In this document: positions 22,271-33,243 of the stretch, in pieces | Numbering within the stretch: position 1 is the first letter of the stretch | How the letters are laid out: each line of letters begins with the position of its first letter | Source of the DNA: Yamagishiella unicocca | Lineage: Eukaryota; Chlorophyta; Chlorophyceae; Chlamydomonadales; Volvocaceae | Direction: 5' to 3' | DNA length: 64,000 nucleotides | Assembly: GCA_003116995.1 (NCBI GenBank) | Contig: BDSL01000071.1 | Location: forward strand, 124,001-188,000 | Translations under genes and position numbers: made by a program | The notes under the pieces: model-generated | Told to the model about the DNA's origin: nothing | Database searches by the model: none | What the model saw: the letters and a program-made list of their open reading frames with translations, nothing else

Positions 22271-24114
22271 AGTAACAGAATAAGGACGTCCGCTACCTTG
22301 CGCATCCACGTCGCCGACTTGTGTTAACGGCTCCGTTGTGGCCTCATCACTTCCTTGCTTCGTCTTTCCTTATCCTGCACTACCCGCCTGATACCCTCGT
22401 GACCCACGCTCGTGATGTTCCTCCGCCCCGCCTGCCACGGCCCTTTACCTCAAATGGCCTGATACGACCTAACGCGCGTGTGACATATTCGTCACGTGAC
22501 CCACCAGCTGTCGTGGACTGTCGCTGCGTCGTGAGCGCCAGTCCATCAAATGCGCTAATCGGTATTCTGTTGTTGTAGTACACGTTACAGTGCGTTGCAG
22601 ATCAAAACTAGCGTCACTCCATATTCAGGGGTGAGACTCCAGGGATGCCATGTGCATCCGTTACATGTCGTCGGTGCACGTAGACTGGCTGCTCACCTGC
22701 GCGGCATGTAAGGGGCACCCCGTGCTCAACCGCAATTTGAGCCGCGTAGCACAAGGCTTGTCGGACACGAGGTATGTCGTGGCAGGCCGGGCCCTAGTCC
22801 GATTGGTCTTAACCCCACACGCCCGTACGAAGTCGGTTCGAGTTCTGTCCGAGTTCTATCCGACTTCGGTCCAAGTTCGTAAGGGTTTTTAGTTAGGCCC
22901 CACATGTCTCCAACCCGAATATCGTCCCATCATGTGCCGCAACTGGAATTTGCAGGCACCTCTTTGCCTTGGGGTGCCTCCGTGCAGGGGAGGCCTCACA
23001 GCTTTCGTGTGACCTCAAGTGCCTGGCCACAAGCCAAAAGCCTACAGGACCATGGACCAGGCAGCTTCTTGGCAGGCGCCTCACACCAGAGCGTAAGAAA
23101 AACCAAATCCACCTACCTGTGAAGAATGGTGTTTTGCGAGGACATTTATGGCACCTTTCTGCGTGTGCCTGCGTGTGACGGGCAGCTGCGGACGAAAGCA
23201 AGCCTCGCAAGGCACGATTTGCCAGACATCCTATCTAGACATCCTAAAGACAGATAACTTTTTAGCGGGTGTAATACCGGCATTAAGGATCGCGTCGTTG
23301 TAACGCGACGACAAACGCTTAGACATCACGATCTGGAAGCGCTCTTGTGCCCCGTAAAAGTACTACCTTCTGTGACTGCATTTGACTACTCCTATGAACG
23401 TTTCTCAAACAAGCGTGCACGGCTTTAGCTGGCTTCCATTTCGTCCGAAGGCGGGCGGCCCGTGGCGAGCCTGAGATCTGTCGCAATCATTTGACATAGC
23501 CGCCAATCATTTGACATTACCGCGGCTTCAATGTCCCTGTAGGGGACATGACAAAGTTGCTCAAGGCATGGTGGCGTGGGCCTGCTTGGGCATCGCAGAC
23601 GGCACCTTACTTGTTTGATCAAATCACGTGCCTGGCCAGTGGTGGCCAGTTTCGCTTGCCATCAAGTTGCACAAGTCGACTCGTGTTCCCTAGTGGCTCC
23701 GATAGGCCCGCCAGTGATTAAACATGAGCAATGCAGGAACGCACGAGCATAAGCGATAAGCCGCCATTCCCCATTCCCATGTACCACGCTGATGCTTATG
23801 CATTAAGACCGTCCCGTCATCAGGTCATGTGCAGCAGCTGGAGCAACAGCAGCATCAGCAAGCCTGCCAGCCCGCCGCCACAGCCGATCGTGTTGGTGCA
23901 GCGACACACGGCCAGTGGGAATGCCGTGACCGTAAGCACATTTTTTTTACACGATAACCGTTTGGAAGGGGCGCAGGCATGTACACCTTCTGGCTACGAG
24001 TGCTACTACCACCTTAGGGTGGAATTTTCTTGATGCATTGATATGGATGCAGTATATTAACCTATTCAAGCGCCAACCCAGCTTACTCATACAATATTTA
24101 GAGACTACGAGAAC

Positions 24115-24483
24115 ATGCATGGGATTGCAGCCATCGGACTAATCCTGAGTAACCGACAAATGAATGAATTATTTGGCATGGTACGTACAACGTGGTTTGA
24201 TGCGCGAACTGAAACACCAATCGTGCAGCCTTGCTGCCCCCCATACAATGTTCCGTATGAGGAGTCAGCGTTTGAGGCCATTCGAGGAATGTTAGGAGTG
24301 CCCAAACATGAGGAAAATACGTTCTTCGCGATTACTGTCCTGCTATCCCAAATAAACAAAATCCAGCGTGCAGCCCTTACGTACTTGCTGACGAGCACTT
24401 CGAAGTTATACCCGCTCGAAAGGCTCGCCCATAATACAGATATTTCTCAAACCGCCAGTATAATGACGACAATCCGTATGTAA
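24115..24483 (+). other. Unsupported open frame of 122 codons, AT-rich
   Basis: An ATG-started frame (MHGIAAIGLILSNRQMNELF...) ends 54 bp past the KAZ-B stop on the opposite strand. It has no recognisable domain, no nearby promoter and codon use unlike the window's genes (many A/T third bases). It could be a remnant of foreign or transposon DNA, or chance. I do not call it a gene. Confidence 0.2.
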
Positions 24484-24536
24484 AGCCTGCTGGCCGTCCG
24501 GGACCCCGCTGTATCTAATGGGCTGCTAATAAGCCG

Positions 24537-26816
24537 CTAATGGGCATCGGCAGAGTCCGTAAGCAGGCGCCGACCACCTAAGCTAACCTTTAGCTGGCAC
24601 CGGCCCAAGAAATCCGTCGGCTTGCCGTCCACTGCTGGCAGGCACTCATACTTCACTGCCCAGCACTGGTTGGGGGCACTCAGGATACAGTAGTCACTCT
24701 TCTTGCCAATCGTGCACTCTATACCGTTGCAACGATTGCATTTGCCTGGCTTCTTAACGACCTTCCCCAGGCATTCAGCGGCGCACCTACGGGTATAACG
24801 GGGCAGCGAAAGTACAAAGGAAGGTGGCAGACGTAGCAGTTAACAAAAGCACGGCTGCATGGCGGAGGAAAACAGGATGCACTCTGTGCGCACCAACGTG
24901 ACTGGAGCTGGGAATGCAAGTGACTGGACGCTGGGGAGCAGACTACTCAAGCCGCCCCCCCCATATGATGCCTAAGGCGACTCCTTTCCCTTACTTGTTG
25001 GGGTAGGTCTTACAGTCGACTCCGCAGACCGGCAGATATGCGGCTGGACAGGATAAGCACGGCGACCTGGAAGTGGGTTAAAAGAGATGATCCGGTCAGC
25101 AGTAAGAGATAAGTGTTCTTCCAGAAACGTCATGGCTGGGGTAAACGTATCCAAAGCGATCAGCAGGCAGGGTCGACGATCAGGACTAACGAAGGGTTAG
25201 AAAGGAGATACCGCGCTGGCGAGGAGTTTTCCGCACTTAGATTGACAAAGTGACCAACCTTGATGGCATATCCTTGCACGTGCCGTTGTACGCCACCGTC
25301 ACGTTTGCACATCTCGCCTCACAGCTGTTACCATATGTCGTGTTATCGCCGCCGCATACCGGCTGCACCTTTGCGATGCATTCGCATGATGGGCCCAGGT
25401 TGCACGCGCGTTTGAATGCCACATCGGCGCCGGCGCACTCTGCCTTGCACGCGTTGTCAAAGGTCTCGCCCGCCGTGGAACACACTGGGTCGTACACTGC
25501 TGGGCAAATGCACGCCGACTGGTTCACGACCTTGAGGGTGGTATTGCACACCTTCATGGAGGCGTCTGCTTGGTACCAGATCGCACTGCAGGCTGGCAGC
25601 TGAGAGGGGAATGACACTGGTCAGGGATGGTGCAATTGCGGCGACATGGATCAATTGCATTTGACTGGACTCGCGGGCAACGTAGCGACGGGACCGAGCC
25701 AACTTACGAGGACGCCGAAAGGGCAAGACGAAACTACTGATGTAAAAGTCACATACAGTGCGTTCCTGACCCTGTCCTTCAGAGGTGGGCTAACTGGGAG
25801 AATGAGCTGTCGGTTTCCCATTATGAAGAGTGCCCTGCCCTGCCCCTGCGCCACCACCCCGCGTAACAACTACTACCACTCCCTGGCTGGCCCGCGCACC
25901 AGTTTGCCATTCGGTAGCTCTGCCTTCGTGCAGCGCACCGCCTCACACATGATGCTGGCCTGGGCGGCAGAGCAGGTCTGACTGGAGACGGTGCACGGGT
26001 CCCCCGAGCACGTTATGGCATTCTGAGCGTTGCAACTGCGCAGCCACGGGCGCCGGGGATGGGCATCAGGTTTCTGCCAGGTTGGCGGCACAGAGCTTCC
26101 GGGGAGTCCTGGAGGCATAGCGTGTTGCTGCCATGCAGTTACGTTAAAGCGAATGCCGAAAACGTGCCCACTAGAAACCAAGGGCACATTGGGGCGCGTG
26201 CAGGGGAGACGTGGTAGTGCAAGTGCGGAGAGCCGCCCGTAAGGGACGCGTACAGTAGGCCATCGGCAACTGCCAACACCAGGATTCAGTCCATGCATGA
26301 CACTCCAGGTTGACGCAGCCTTCGGCCACCACCGTGGCCCAGCCAACCAGCTACCCGGTTTGATCTGCCCTTACCTATCGAAAGGATTCTCGTAATCGCA
26401 TGAGCCCGCTGTCCAAGTAGCTGAGCTGCCAAGGTTGCAAAGTGCTGTGCACGAGTTCGGATATGTCACGTAATCACTGCCGCAGACAGGGTCGTAATCT
26501 GACGGGCAGCCGCACTGGGCGCTGGACGACGGCTTAGCCCCTACGATATTGCGCGAACCATCCGGATATACATGGCAGCGGTAAGGTGGTTGTAGCCGCA
26601 GGCGCGATTCCGATACGGAAAAGGGCAACAGCAGCACGGTCTAGCAGGCAGACCGCGAGCTGTACTTGCGCGCGATAATGCGCTAGCTCAGTCTGGAGCA
26701 TTAAGAGGCGCCAGGCGAATCCAGTTACCTGTGCTTGTAACCAGTGCGATCAGAGCGAAAGCCAGAATGTGTATGAAAGCCGAACTTGATGCAAGCGATA
26801 CAAGCGACCGCGCCAT
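24537..26816 (-). CDS. KAZ-B: secreted protein with four Kazal domains, short paralogue of KAZ-A
   Basis: Six exons give 350 aa: 26816-26729, 26540-26375, 26035-25900, 25599-25259, 25066-24995, 24786-24537. The first exon is a signal peptide (MARSLVSLASSSAFIHILAF). Kazal domains are CGCPSDYDPVCGSDYVTY..., CICPAVYDPVCSTAGETF..., CECIAKVQPVCGGDNTTYGN... and CLSCPAAYLPVCGVDCKTYP.... One 8-Cys-type module spans exons 3 and 4, split by a phase-0 intron exactly as in KAZ-A exons 8 and 9, including CEAV.C before and CSA.W after the junction. The C-terminal domain (IECTIGKKSDYCILS...NQCWAVKYEC) matches that of KAZ-A. It looks like the unexpanded form of the same architecture: same ends and core, without the duplicated middle. 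Function as an extracellular protease inhibitor is inferred from the Kazal fold. Confidence 0.88.
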
Positions 26817-27892
26817 TTTCAAAAATGATGGAAGACGCGCCCAGCCGTGCAGCAATGTCAACAATCCTACTAGATCTATGGGATCTGCCGTTGTCTGACA
26901 ATGTCTGACCTGAACGCAGAGCAGACCTTTGAGGTCCTAAACACCAGTGGATGACCCTAATTAACGCTTAGATCGTGTTGTAGGGACTCATTTTTTTATC
27001 GTCAACGTCAAACCTACCAATAAGTGATGCAGATCATTAATGTGCACCGTCAAACCCACGGACATTTGTTGCAAGTTGGTGGAATCCAGGGTTGGCCGAC
27101 GGCGGTACATGTTTTCGTACTGCAATGGATGATGTTGCGCATCAGCGTATGGATAGCGTTTTGTCACGATGGTCTGCGAGGTGGTGTTGGCAATACAGGG
27201 CGGACAAGCTGTCACTATTGGGGCTCCAGCATTCGCACCGCACTTTCACCAGAACTCCCTTCTTCGGGTACCCGAAGACACCGAAGACGGTAACCTAAAA
27301 CTACCGACATGGTGTTTGGGAGCATTCTGCAAACGTCCTACCGTAAAAACGTGCGAATGCCGGAATGCGCGCCAGTCCGCGCCCCCGGACAGGCAAGTAC
27401 GCTTGTCATGCGATACCTAAGGCAGGGTAGGGATCTAGGGTTTCGCAGAGCTTCATGAAAATCGAGCCCCTTGCATATGACTGCCTCTGCCAATAATGAG
27501 TCTACTGCAGCTTTACAAGTTATGAATCGCATTACCCCGTCTTCGTAGTCGCCACGTGGTTGGTGTGGCGGCGTGCTGGAAAAATGCACCCTGTGTCCAG
27601 GGACACGCGGCCAGTGCTAGCTGCGCGTCGCGCAACTACGGACGCGCCGCTCCACCGTACGTACACGAGAGTGTGCGGCTGGTGCACGTGCAAAAAAATG
27701 ACCATGACATACCGCTGCGAATAACAAAAGGGTGTCACTTTTTGCCAAACGTCTGGAGAGGTGCTCCAGGGTGCTCAGGCGACCGAAGGCCTTGTATAAT
27801 TGGCCACCGAGATGGCGTCCCGAAGACAAGCGCTTAGCAATCAAGGAGAGCCAAATGATGCCGTTAAGGTTGCCATGCCCTGAGCCAGGGGA
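26817..27892. other. Intergenic: KAZ-B upstream region to LINE boundary
   Basis: Nothing recognisable as a gene. Around 27000-27080 there are two imperfect copies of a GTCAAACC(T/C)AC.. segment. The 5' limit of the LINE copy is not sharply visible; frames from about 27730 onward may already be truncated element sequence. Confidence 0.4.
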
Positions 27893-28912
27893 ATGGCGCC
27901 ATGGCTACCGGGATGTACGATTGCTGGGGACATTGGGGCGACGGGGGAGAATGCGGCGCTGCTTGGCAGATGGGGAAAATGGGTTCGAAGCACAGGTCGT
28001 GCGGCAGGTGTATTTGAAAGAGCTCTGGCGGATCCAATGGTCGAGGTACAGAAGATCTTTTTGCGCAGGGTAGTTGGCGCTAGTTTGCCTCCGAACAGGC
28101 AACTCTTCGCAGAGTCCTCTCAACTGCCTTTGCATCACTTTTGGGCACAGCAAGTGTTTGGTTTTTGGAAGCGCCTGAGTAAGCAGCCCTCGACGCTCGC
28201 ACAGGCAGTCTTAGAGGAGGATATTTTTGCATGGTTGGAATCGGATCGCTCGTCAAGCGAGCATGAATATTTCTGGGCTGGTAAGGTGCTGCGGATTCTT
28301 GGAGCACTTGGGTACGACTATCGCCAACATGTGAGCGCAACGTTGAGTAATGTGGACAAAGCCAAGGCAATAGCCGCGTTGGAAATCCCGTTTGACAAGG
28401 TGCTAGAGGAGTTCAGGCGGCGTTTGCTGCTCGATTGGAACTCGAGCGATATTGATATGGATCCGCGGGTTTTTCCCGAATTTGCAGCAGGAGACAGTGA
28501 TCGCGGGAAGCCGGGCGTAACAATGTGTCGCTACTCGAATTGGATGGGCGTTGCATATGCCCCCGATGCGCATACAAAGAAGCTCGATCACCTTCGCGCG
28601 TGTATGCCTCGGAAGCATCACACGGCGCTGATGCGTTTTCGTCTCGGCTGTTGGGATCTCGACGTAAGTCGTTTTGCACGTCGGCCGCGTAAGCCACGTG
28701 TTGAGAGAACGTGCCGAGTGTGCCGTGGGGATATGGTAGAAGACGAGTTTCATGTTCTTATGGAGTGTCCCGTGTATGAGCCCCTCAGACGAGCTGTAGA
28801 TTTTCCTACTGGACAGGATATGCAAGTGGTGATGACTACGTGGGATCAGGTGAAACTAGGCAACCTTTTGGCTCAGATACAGAGGGCGCGGACAGAGTCA
28901 TTAAGGGAATAA
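27893..28912 (+). pseudogene. C-terminal fragment of LINE ORF2 with zf-RVT zinc knuckle
   Basis: A 339-codon open frame without the RT YADD-type core. It carries FLRRVVGASLPPNRQLFAE and PLHHFWAQQVFGFWKRL, the conserved region behind the RT thumb in plant and algal LINEs. Near the C-terminus CRVCRGDMVEDEFHVLMECP is a CCHC zinc knuckle of the zf-RVT type. The frame is intact to its stop, so the copy is probably young despite the 5' truncation. The first Met is merely where the surviving frame opens. It could still be transcribed, but no promoter is visible. Confidence 0.8.
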
Positions 28913-29030
28913 TCCCGATTTTCTAGTATTAGTTCTTGAAGTGCGCCCTTTGACGGATGTCCGTTATGGGGGGACGCATGCTACTGGCGCGAGCCAGTAC
29001 GACATGTAATAAATCGTAAAATCGTAAAAT
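27893..29030 (+). mobile_element. 5'-truncated LINE-type (non-LTR) retrotransposon
   Basis: The segment holds the C-terminal part of a non-LTR reverse-transcriptase protein, about 100 bp of 3' UTR, and a terminal AAATCGTAAAATCGTAAAAT tail at 29011-29030. A tail of a short repeated unit at the 3' end is typical of LINE insertion. The RT catalytic core is missing, so the copy is dead on its own. Confidence 0.75.
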
Positions 29031-29493
29031 TGGGCGCGAAAATGCTTTTGCGCTCCGGCACTTCCATCTCGACTTCGAAGGGTGATGTAGCCTTTAACGC
29101 ACACACTAGTTTCGAAACGGTTTGCATTCGGTGTGGATAGACCTTCTGCGTGGTGGACGATGTTACAATGTCACGATGTTTACATCCCGTACTTTAATAC
29201 AGCACGCGTTCAAGCCAAGGGGGCAATGTGCACAAGATTGAAATATGAAAGAAAGGATCAACGAAGTCACTTCTTTTGCGACGCCGAAAATGTGAAATGG
29301 ACCTCTGGCAATGTCGTACAACTTGTTATCTGCGGGCGCAAAAAATGACAGCACAAGGTTCCAGGAAGCACACATACTTTAAACAAATATTCCGGTGACA
29401 TCACATTAGGGCCTGTTTGACTGCTTTTTGTCTCGAAGTCTGTAGTAACTAAGAGGTAAAAGGACCTTGACCCAAGTCTTTAATTCTGCAAAC
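29031..29493 (+). other. Intergenic, upstream of the MGCGSS gene
   Basis: No coding sequence seen. It begins directly after the LINE tail and is AT-richer than flanking exons. It should contain the promoter and 5' UTR of the next gene; no TATA box is evident. Confidence 0.4.
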
Positions 29494-31989
29494 ATGGTGA
29501 GCTACTGGTTACCCGTGGCGGCTTTCTATGTGCGGCTACGTATCGGATACGCACAGTCAGTTTGGGCGACCCATGTTTGAGTCCACATGTGCAAGCCGTG
29601 AACCCGTTGCTCTTTTGATTGCGTGGACTCTCTCGTGTGTGTAAATTAGGGTTGCGGTTCTTCTACGCCGACCCAAGCTTCTCCTGCGCCTGCTGGCAAA
29701 GCACCCGGCAGTGCAGCTGCAACGCCAAAGACCCAATATACAGAGGCGAAAACCGCGAAATCTAAAGATGACACACCGAAGAACAGCGAAGTGCCGTCCG
29801 AGGTCGACAATCCCACAGGTGCGTGCCTTAGAGGAACCATGTAGTTCAACGGTACGTGCGAACCCAGTGGCCTTGTGACGCGCATAGCCACCCGACGCGG
29901 TGCTTTATCTATAAACCCCTGAAGAAAGCATATAAAATGGGGGAAGTTGTCGCCTTCTGCTATGCCTTGGGCCGTTATGTAATAGGCCCTGCCGAGCTGC
30001 GTAACAGTATGGGGGCGTAATTGGATCCCTCACCTATGGACTTCAACAGCATACCCTTGTTTCCCGTAGGCAAAGAGGCAGACGTGGACGCGGGGGACGC
30101 GGATATGTCTACTCCTGAAAAGGTCACACAAACTGCTGGCCAAGATGATTTAGCCGTCGATAAGAGCGCAACGGTGAGATTGATTTCCTGCAACGGTGCT
30201 CGGAGGAGGGAAGTTGGGCTAGGGGCAACCTCGGGTTTTGGGGTATCGGCGCTGATCGCGTCGCAGTACTTGACGTTGCCGCGTTCATTCCTTAAGCCTC
30301 GCCTGATAATGAGGAAAGAATGCGCAAGACAGCAACAAGCGGATAGCTTAGGCGTAGGCAGTTGCAATTCTGGAGTTTGGTGTCAAGTGTGTGGATTGTT
30401 GCAGGAACCCGATGACGGCGGCCTGGATGCTGGACGTTCGGCTGCCGACGTGACGAAGGGCGCCGTGTACGCCGTCGGTGATGCCACGGATGCCACGGAT
30501 GACGCTTACACGGCTGCGCCAAAGAGAAAGGAGACTGGCGAGGATGCCGTGGTGTATGGCACTGAAGACAAGGACGGTAAAGAGCAGGTCAGCACACGGG
30601 GAAAGGGCACATGGGTATGAAATGCAGCCTCAACGGCCAGTTGGTTATGATACCGGTATGTTGCTACAAGAGAGGGACAGCTCACCAAGGGTCTACGATG
30701 TCGTCATCATGCCGAAGCATACCGAGCCGGAGCCACAGCATCTGCTACCGTCCTAGTTAAGGATGTCCACTGGAAATTATAAACTAAAAGCAACGCGGCG
30801 GCGCAGCCAGCAAAACATTCGATCTGTGTTTGTTGATCTCGCTGACTGGCTGCCATGGCGCGGCTACCCGGCGCCGATCTAATGACATTGTCACAGTTCA
30901 GGGGCGATAACCCAGGGCCATAGGGTTCAGTGCGTACCTCACGCTCCTTGCCTTGTGCATGCGGAATCGCCCTGGACGCTTTGTTTGCAATGCTGCGCAA
31001 AGGGTAACCCTGCTGGAGCTGAGGGTTTCATGCTGGGTTGGGCAATCCGCTGGATGTGCCTGCACGCATTTGACGGCAAGCCGCTTACGTGCGCACGCAC
31101 GTGCATGGGGCGCATCGCACGTGCGTTGGATGGGGGGCATCGCACGTGCGTTGGATTGGGCGCATCGCACGTGCGTTGGATGGGGGGCATCGCACATGCG
31201 TTGGGCGGTTGGGGGGAAACCCGTTGGGAGGGGGGACCTGCGTTTGGAGGGGAAAGCATGGCACGTGCATTGGGAGGGGAAGTATCGCGCGTGCAGTAGT
31301 AACTGTTATGGTAGGCCCCAGACCGTAAGGTGGAGTCACCGGGCGCATCGCCTGACACCGAAGAGACGCAGGAAGACGAAAACCCATTCGACCGAAATAC
31401 GGCAAACCACCAGAGGTTCCGAACAAGGGCCTAGAGAACAAATAGCAGTACCAACCACCCCGGGGAAGTAGCCCTAATGGGCCGCCTATCAGTAGATAGT
31501 ATACCAGCTGCAGCCCAAACAGGACCTCAGCCAGAGAAGCCAGCAGGAGCGCCTGAATAAGCCGAGCAGAAAAATCCACCCCCACCTGTGACCGGCTGTG
31601 AGCCAGCACCCAGACCGAAAGGGGGAGAAAAGGGAGCTCCCGCAGGAGCACCAGCCAGCCGGGACCTAATCAGACTCCTCAACAACGGGCAGCGGGCCAA
31701 AACACACCAAATCACCAATTCTGGCCCGCTAGTGTTAACATGTTCGTGTGCGAAACACGCCCGCAAGTTTCGATCCAACGATTTGTCTGCTGCGATGACG
31801 CACCCTTCGCATGGGACGTTGGATATTGGACAGGCACCGGTCCGCAGCAAGACGGGCGCAACAGCCGACGAGGATGACGGACCCCAAGCGGACGGCGAGC
31901 TTGAGCTACCCTACGGAGAGGCCTCGATGCAGGCTCCGGCAACTGAACCGAGCGCGATAAAGAGCAAGACGAGCGATGCATTCGACTGA
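29494..31989 (+). CDS. Small acidic disordered protein with N-terminal MGCGSS dual-acylation motif
   Basis: Five exons give 204 aa: 29494-29496, 29650-29818, 30070-30173, 30405-30587, 31834-31989. The first coding exon ends in ATG directly followed by a GTGAGC donor; the second begins GGT TGC GGT TCT TCT, giving MGCGSSTP. Gly2 with Ser at position 6 fits N-myristoylation, and Cys3 could be palmitoylated, so membrane anchoring is likely; similar N-termini occur on flagellar and plasma-membrane proteins. The rest is low complexity: Ala/Pro/Thr/Lys first, then Asp/Glu-rich (DVDAGDADMS, DATDATDDAY, TADEDDGPQADGELELP). No folded domain is recognised. All phases close, and the independent appearance of a perfect acylation motif supports the model. 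The last intron (30588-31833) is long and contains a minisatellite and a SINE-like copy. Function unknown. Confidence 0.68.
31098..31215. repeat. Intronic minisatellite, about 26 bp unit, four copies
   Basis: The unit includes GCATCGCACGTGCGTTGGAT followed by a G run, and lies in the last intron of the MGCGSS gene. ACGTGC-type motifs continue to about 31290. Confidence 0.8.
31296..31370 (-). repeat. SINE-like dispersed repeat, copy A
   Basis: Read on the minus strand it contains GTCAGGCGATGCGCCCGGTG, a CTCCACC.T..GGTCTGG block, and ends in a TAC-type tail. It matches copies at 34866 and 45793. It lies in the last intron of the MGCGSS gene. Confidence 0.65.
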
Positions 31990-33243
31990 AACCAGCAGCA
32001 TCGAAGCCTGTATGCTGCAAAGCAAGCGAGGCCATGTGGCCCAACCACTAGTTGCCCGTTGTTGTAGTTGTAACGGTTACAGTGGGTGCCCGTATGGCAA
32101 GGCACGTGGAGCCTTAAGCCCCGAGGGCAGGTGCCGGGGGTGCGCGCCGCGCTGCCCTGCCTTAGCCTTCCTTTTCCCTCTCCATACAATTGTGCCTTTT
32201 GAAATTCATGCAAAACTGGACTGGTTTCCCGATTGTGGGGAGCACTGTTGGACTATGTACAGCGGTACAGGACAACCGGCCACAACTGCTTTACAACCTG
32301 CGTTTTTGATATAACAGAACCTGTTGCTACGCTCCGCTTTAATACTTACACTTGTTTGAGGCCGGGCCTCGCGCTGGCTTGATATGGTTGCAACGCTGCT
32401 TGAGTGGTCTTCCTGATGACGAGTGCATTCCCTTTGCCGTGATAAGCGCTTAACCACGCCTCATTCTGTATATTTCAAGACGAGCGCCCCTGGACCGGGA
32501 GGTGGAGTTGACGGTGTCTCTGCTGCTCTGCAGCATGTGCGTGTGGTAGTAGTAACTTGTGTGCGTGTGTGGTGTGGCCTCTGGGACTTACGAGGCAAGC
32601 CTAATTTGAGCGCCTCCGCGTGCCTTTTCCTTGACTTTCTCTCTCTTGCTAATTGGCCCCCGGAAATATGGCGGACAGCTCTACGCGCTTCAAGTTAGCG
32701 CCTTAATTGTGTGATTTTCTGTGCCCAAAATCTACCGTACCGTATTAGAACCTCCCTGTTGGCGACTTCCGAAGCCTAAAATAAGATCATTTATCGTCCT
32801 CCTACCTCCTACACTTCTTGTGTTCTATACATCCTTGGGACTGACGTCTTTGTCCCAGACCCTCCATTGTAATCATTATGGCACAAGCATTCGTTCCATG
32901 AGCGCCATGAGTCCAATAATGTGCCCCATACACTAGCAAGGTGGGCCCCTCGTCATGGCATCCGTCACTTAGCATGCTACTTTAATTTAAAGGCAGGCCC
33001 AGGCTTAGCTCGTCTTTTTCTGCGCCGACACACGGGTTTTCCTCTCATAACCCCCACCTGGAAGGAAACATGTACCAGCATGTTTCCCATTTGTCGGCCC
33101 CCGGATTTCCTCTCTGCCCTCCCTCGACCTAAACGCCCCGCCTCCCCGCCTACTCCCTGCTGCCTTCCCCACACGCTGCTCTATCCTCTTCGTTCCTCCT
33201 CCCCCCTCGTGCGCCCTTCCGCGCACGTCCGAGGACCACCCCT
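31990..33243. other. Convergent intergenic between MGCGSS gene (+) and HDAC (-)
   Basis: No gene recognised. It contains a partial SINE-like copy near 32058-32095 (TTGTAACGGTTACAGTGGGT). A minus-strand TGTAA (TTACA at 32346-32350) could end the HDAC transcript and a + strand TGTAA lies near 32878. The stretch at 33100-33200 is pyrimidine-rich. Confidence 0.45.
32058..32095 (-). repeat. SINE-like dispersed repeat, terminal fragment E
   Basis: GTTGTAGTTGTAACGGTTAC then AGTGGGTGCCC matches the tail end of the family, nearly identical to the copy at 35380. The body of the element is not recognisable here. Confidence 0.5.

Larger units (their letters stand above)
21105..24536. other. Intergenic region between KAZ-B and KAZ-A
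   Basis: The 3.4 kb hold the KAZ-A upstream region, a degenerate triplicate repeat (21915-22270) and the 3' flank of KAZ-B. Two close copies of CAATCATTTGACAT occur at 23483-23520. A CGAAGTCGG/CCGACTTCG inverted pair lies near 22825-22870. No recognisable gene was found, and composition is more AT-rich than the genes. Confidence 0.5.
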
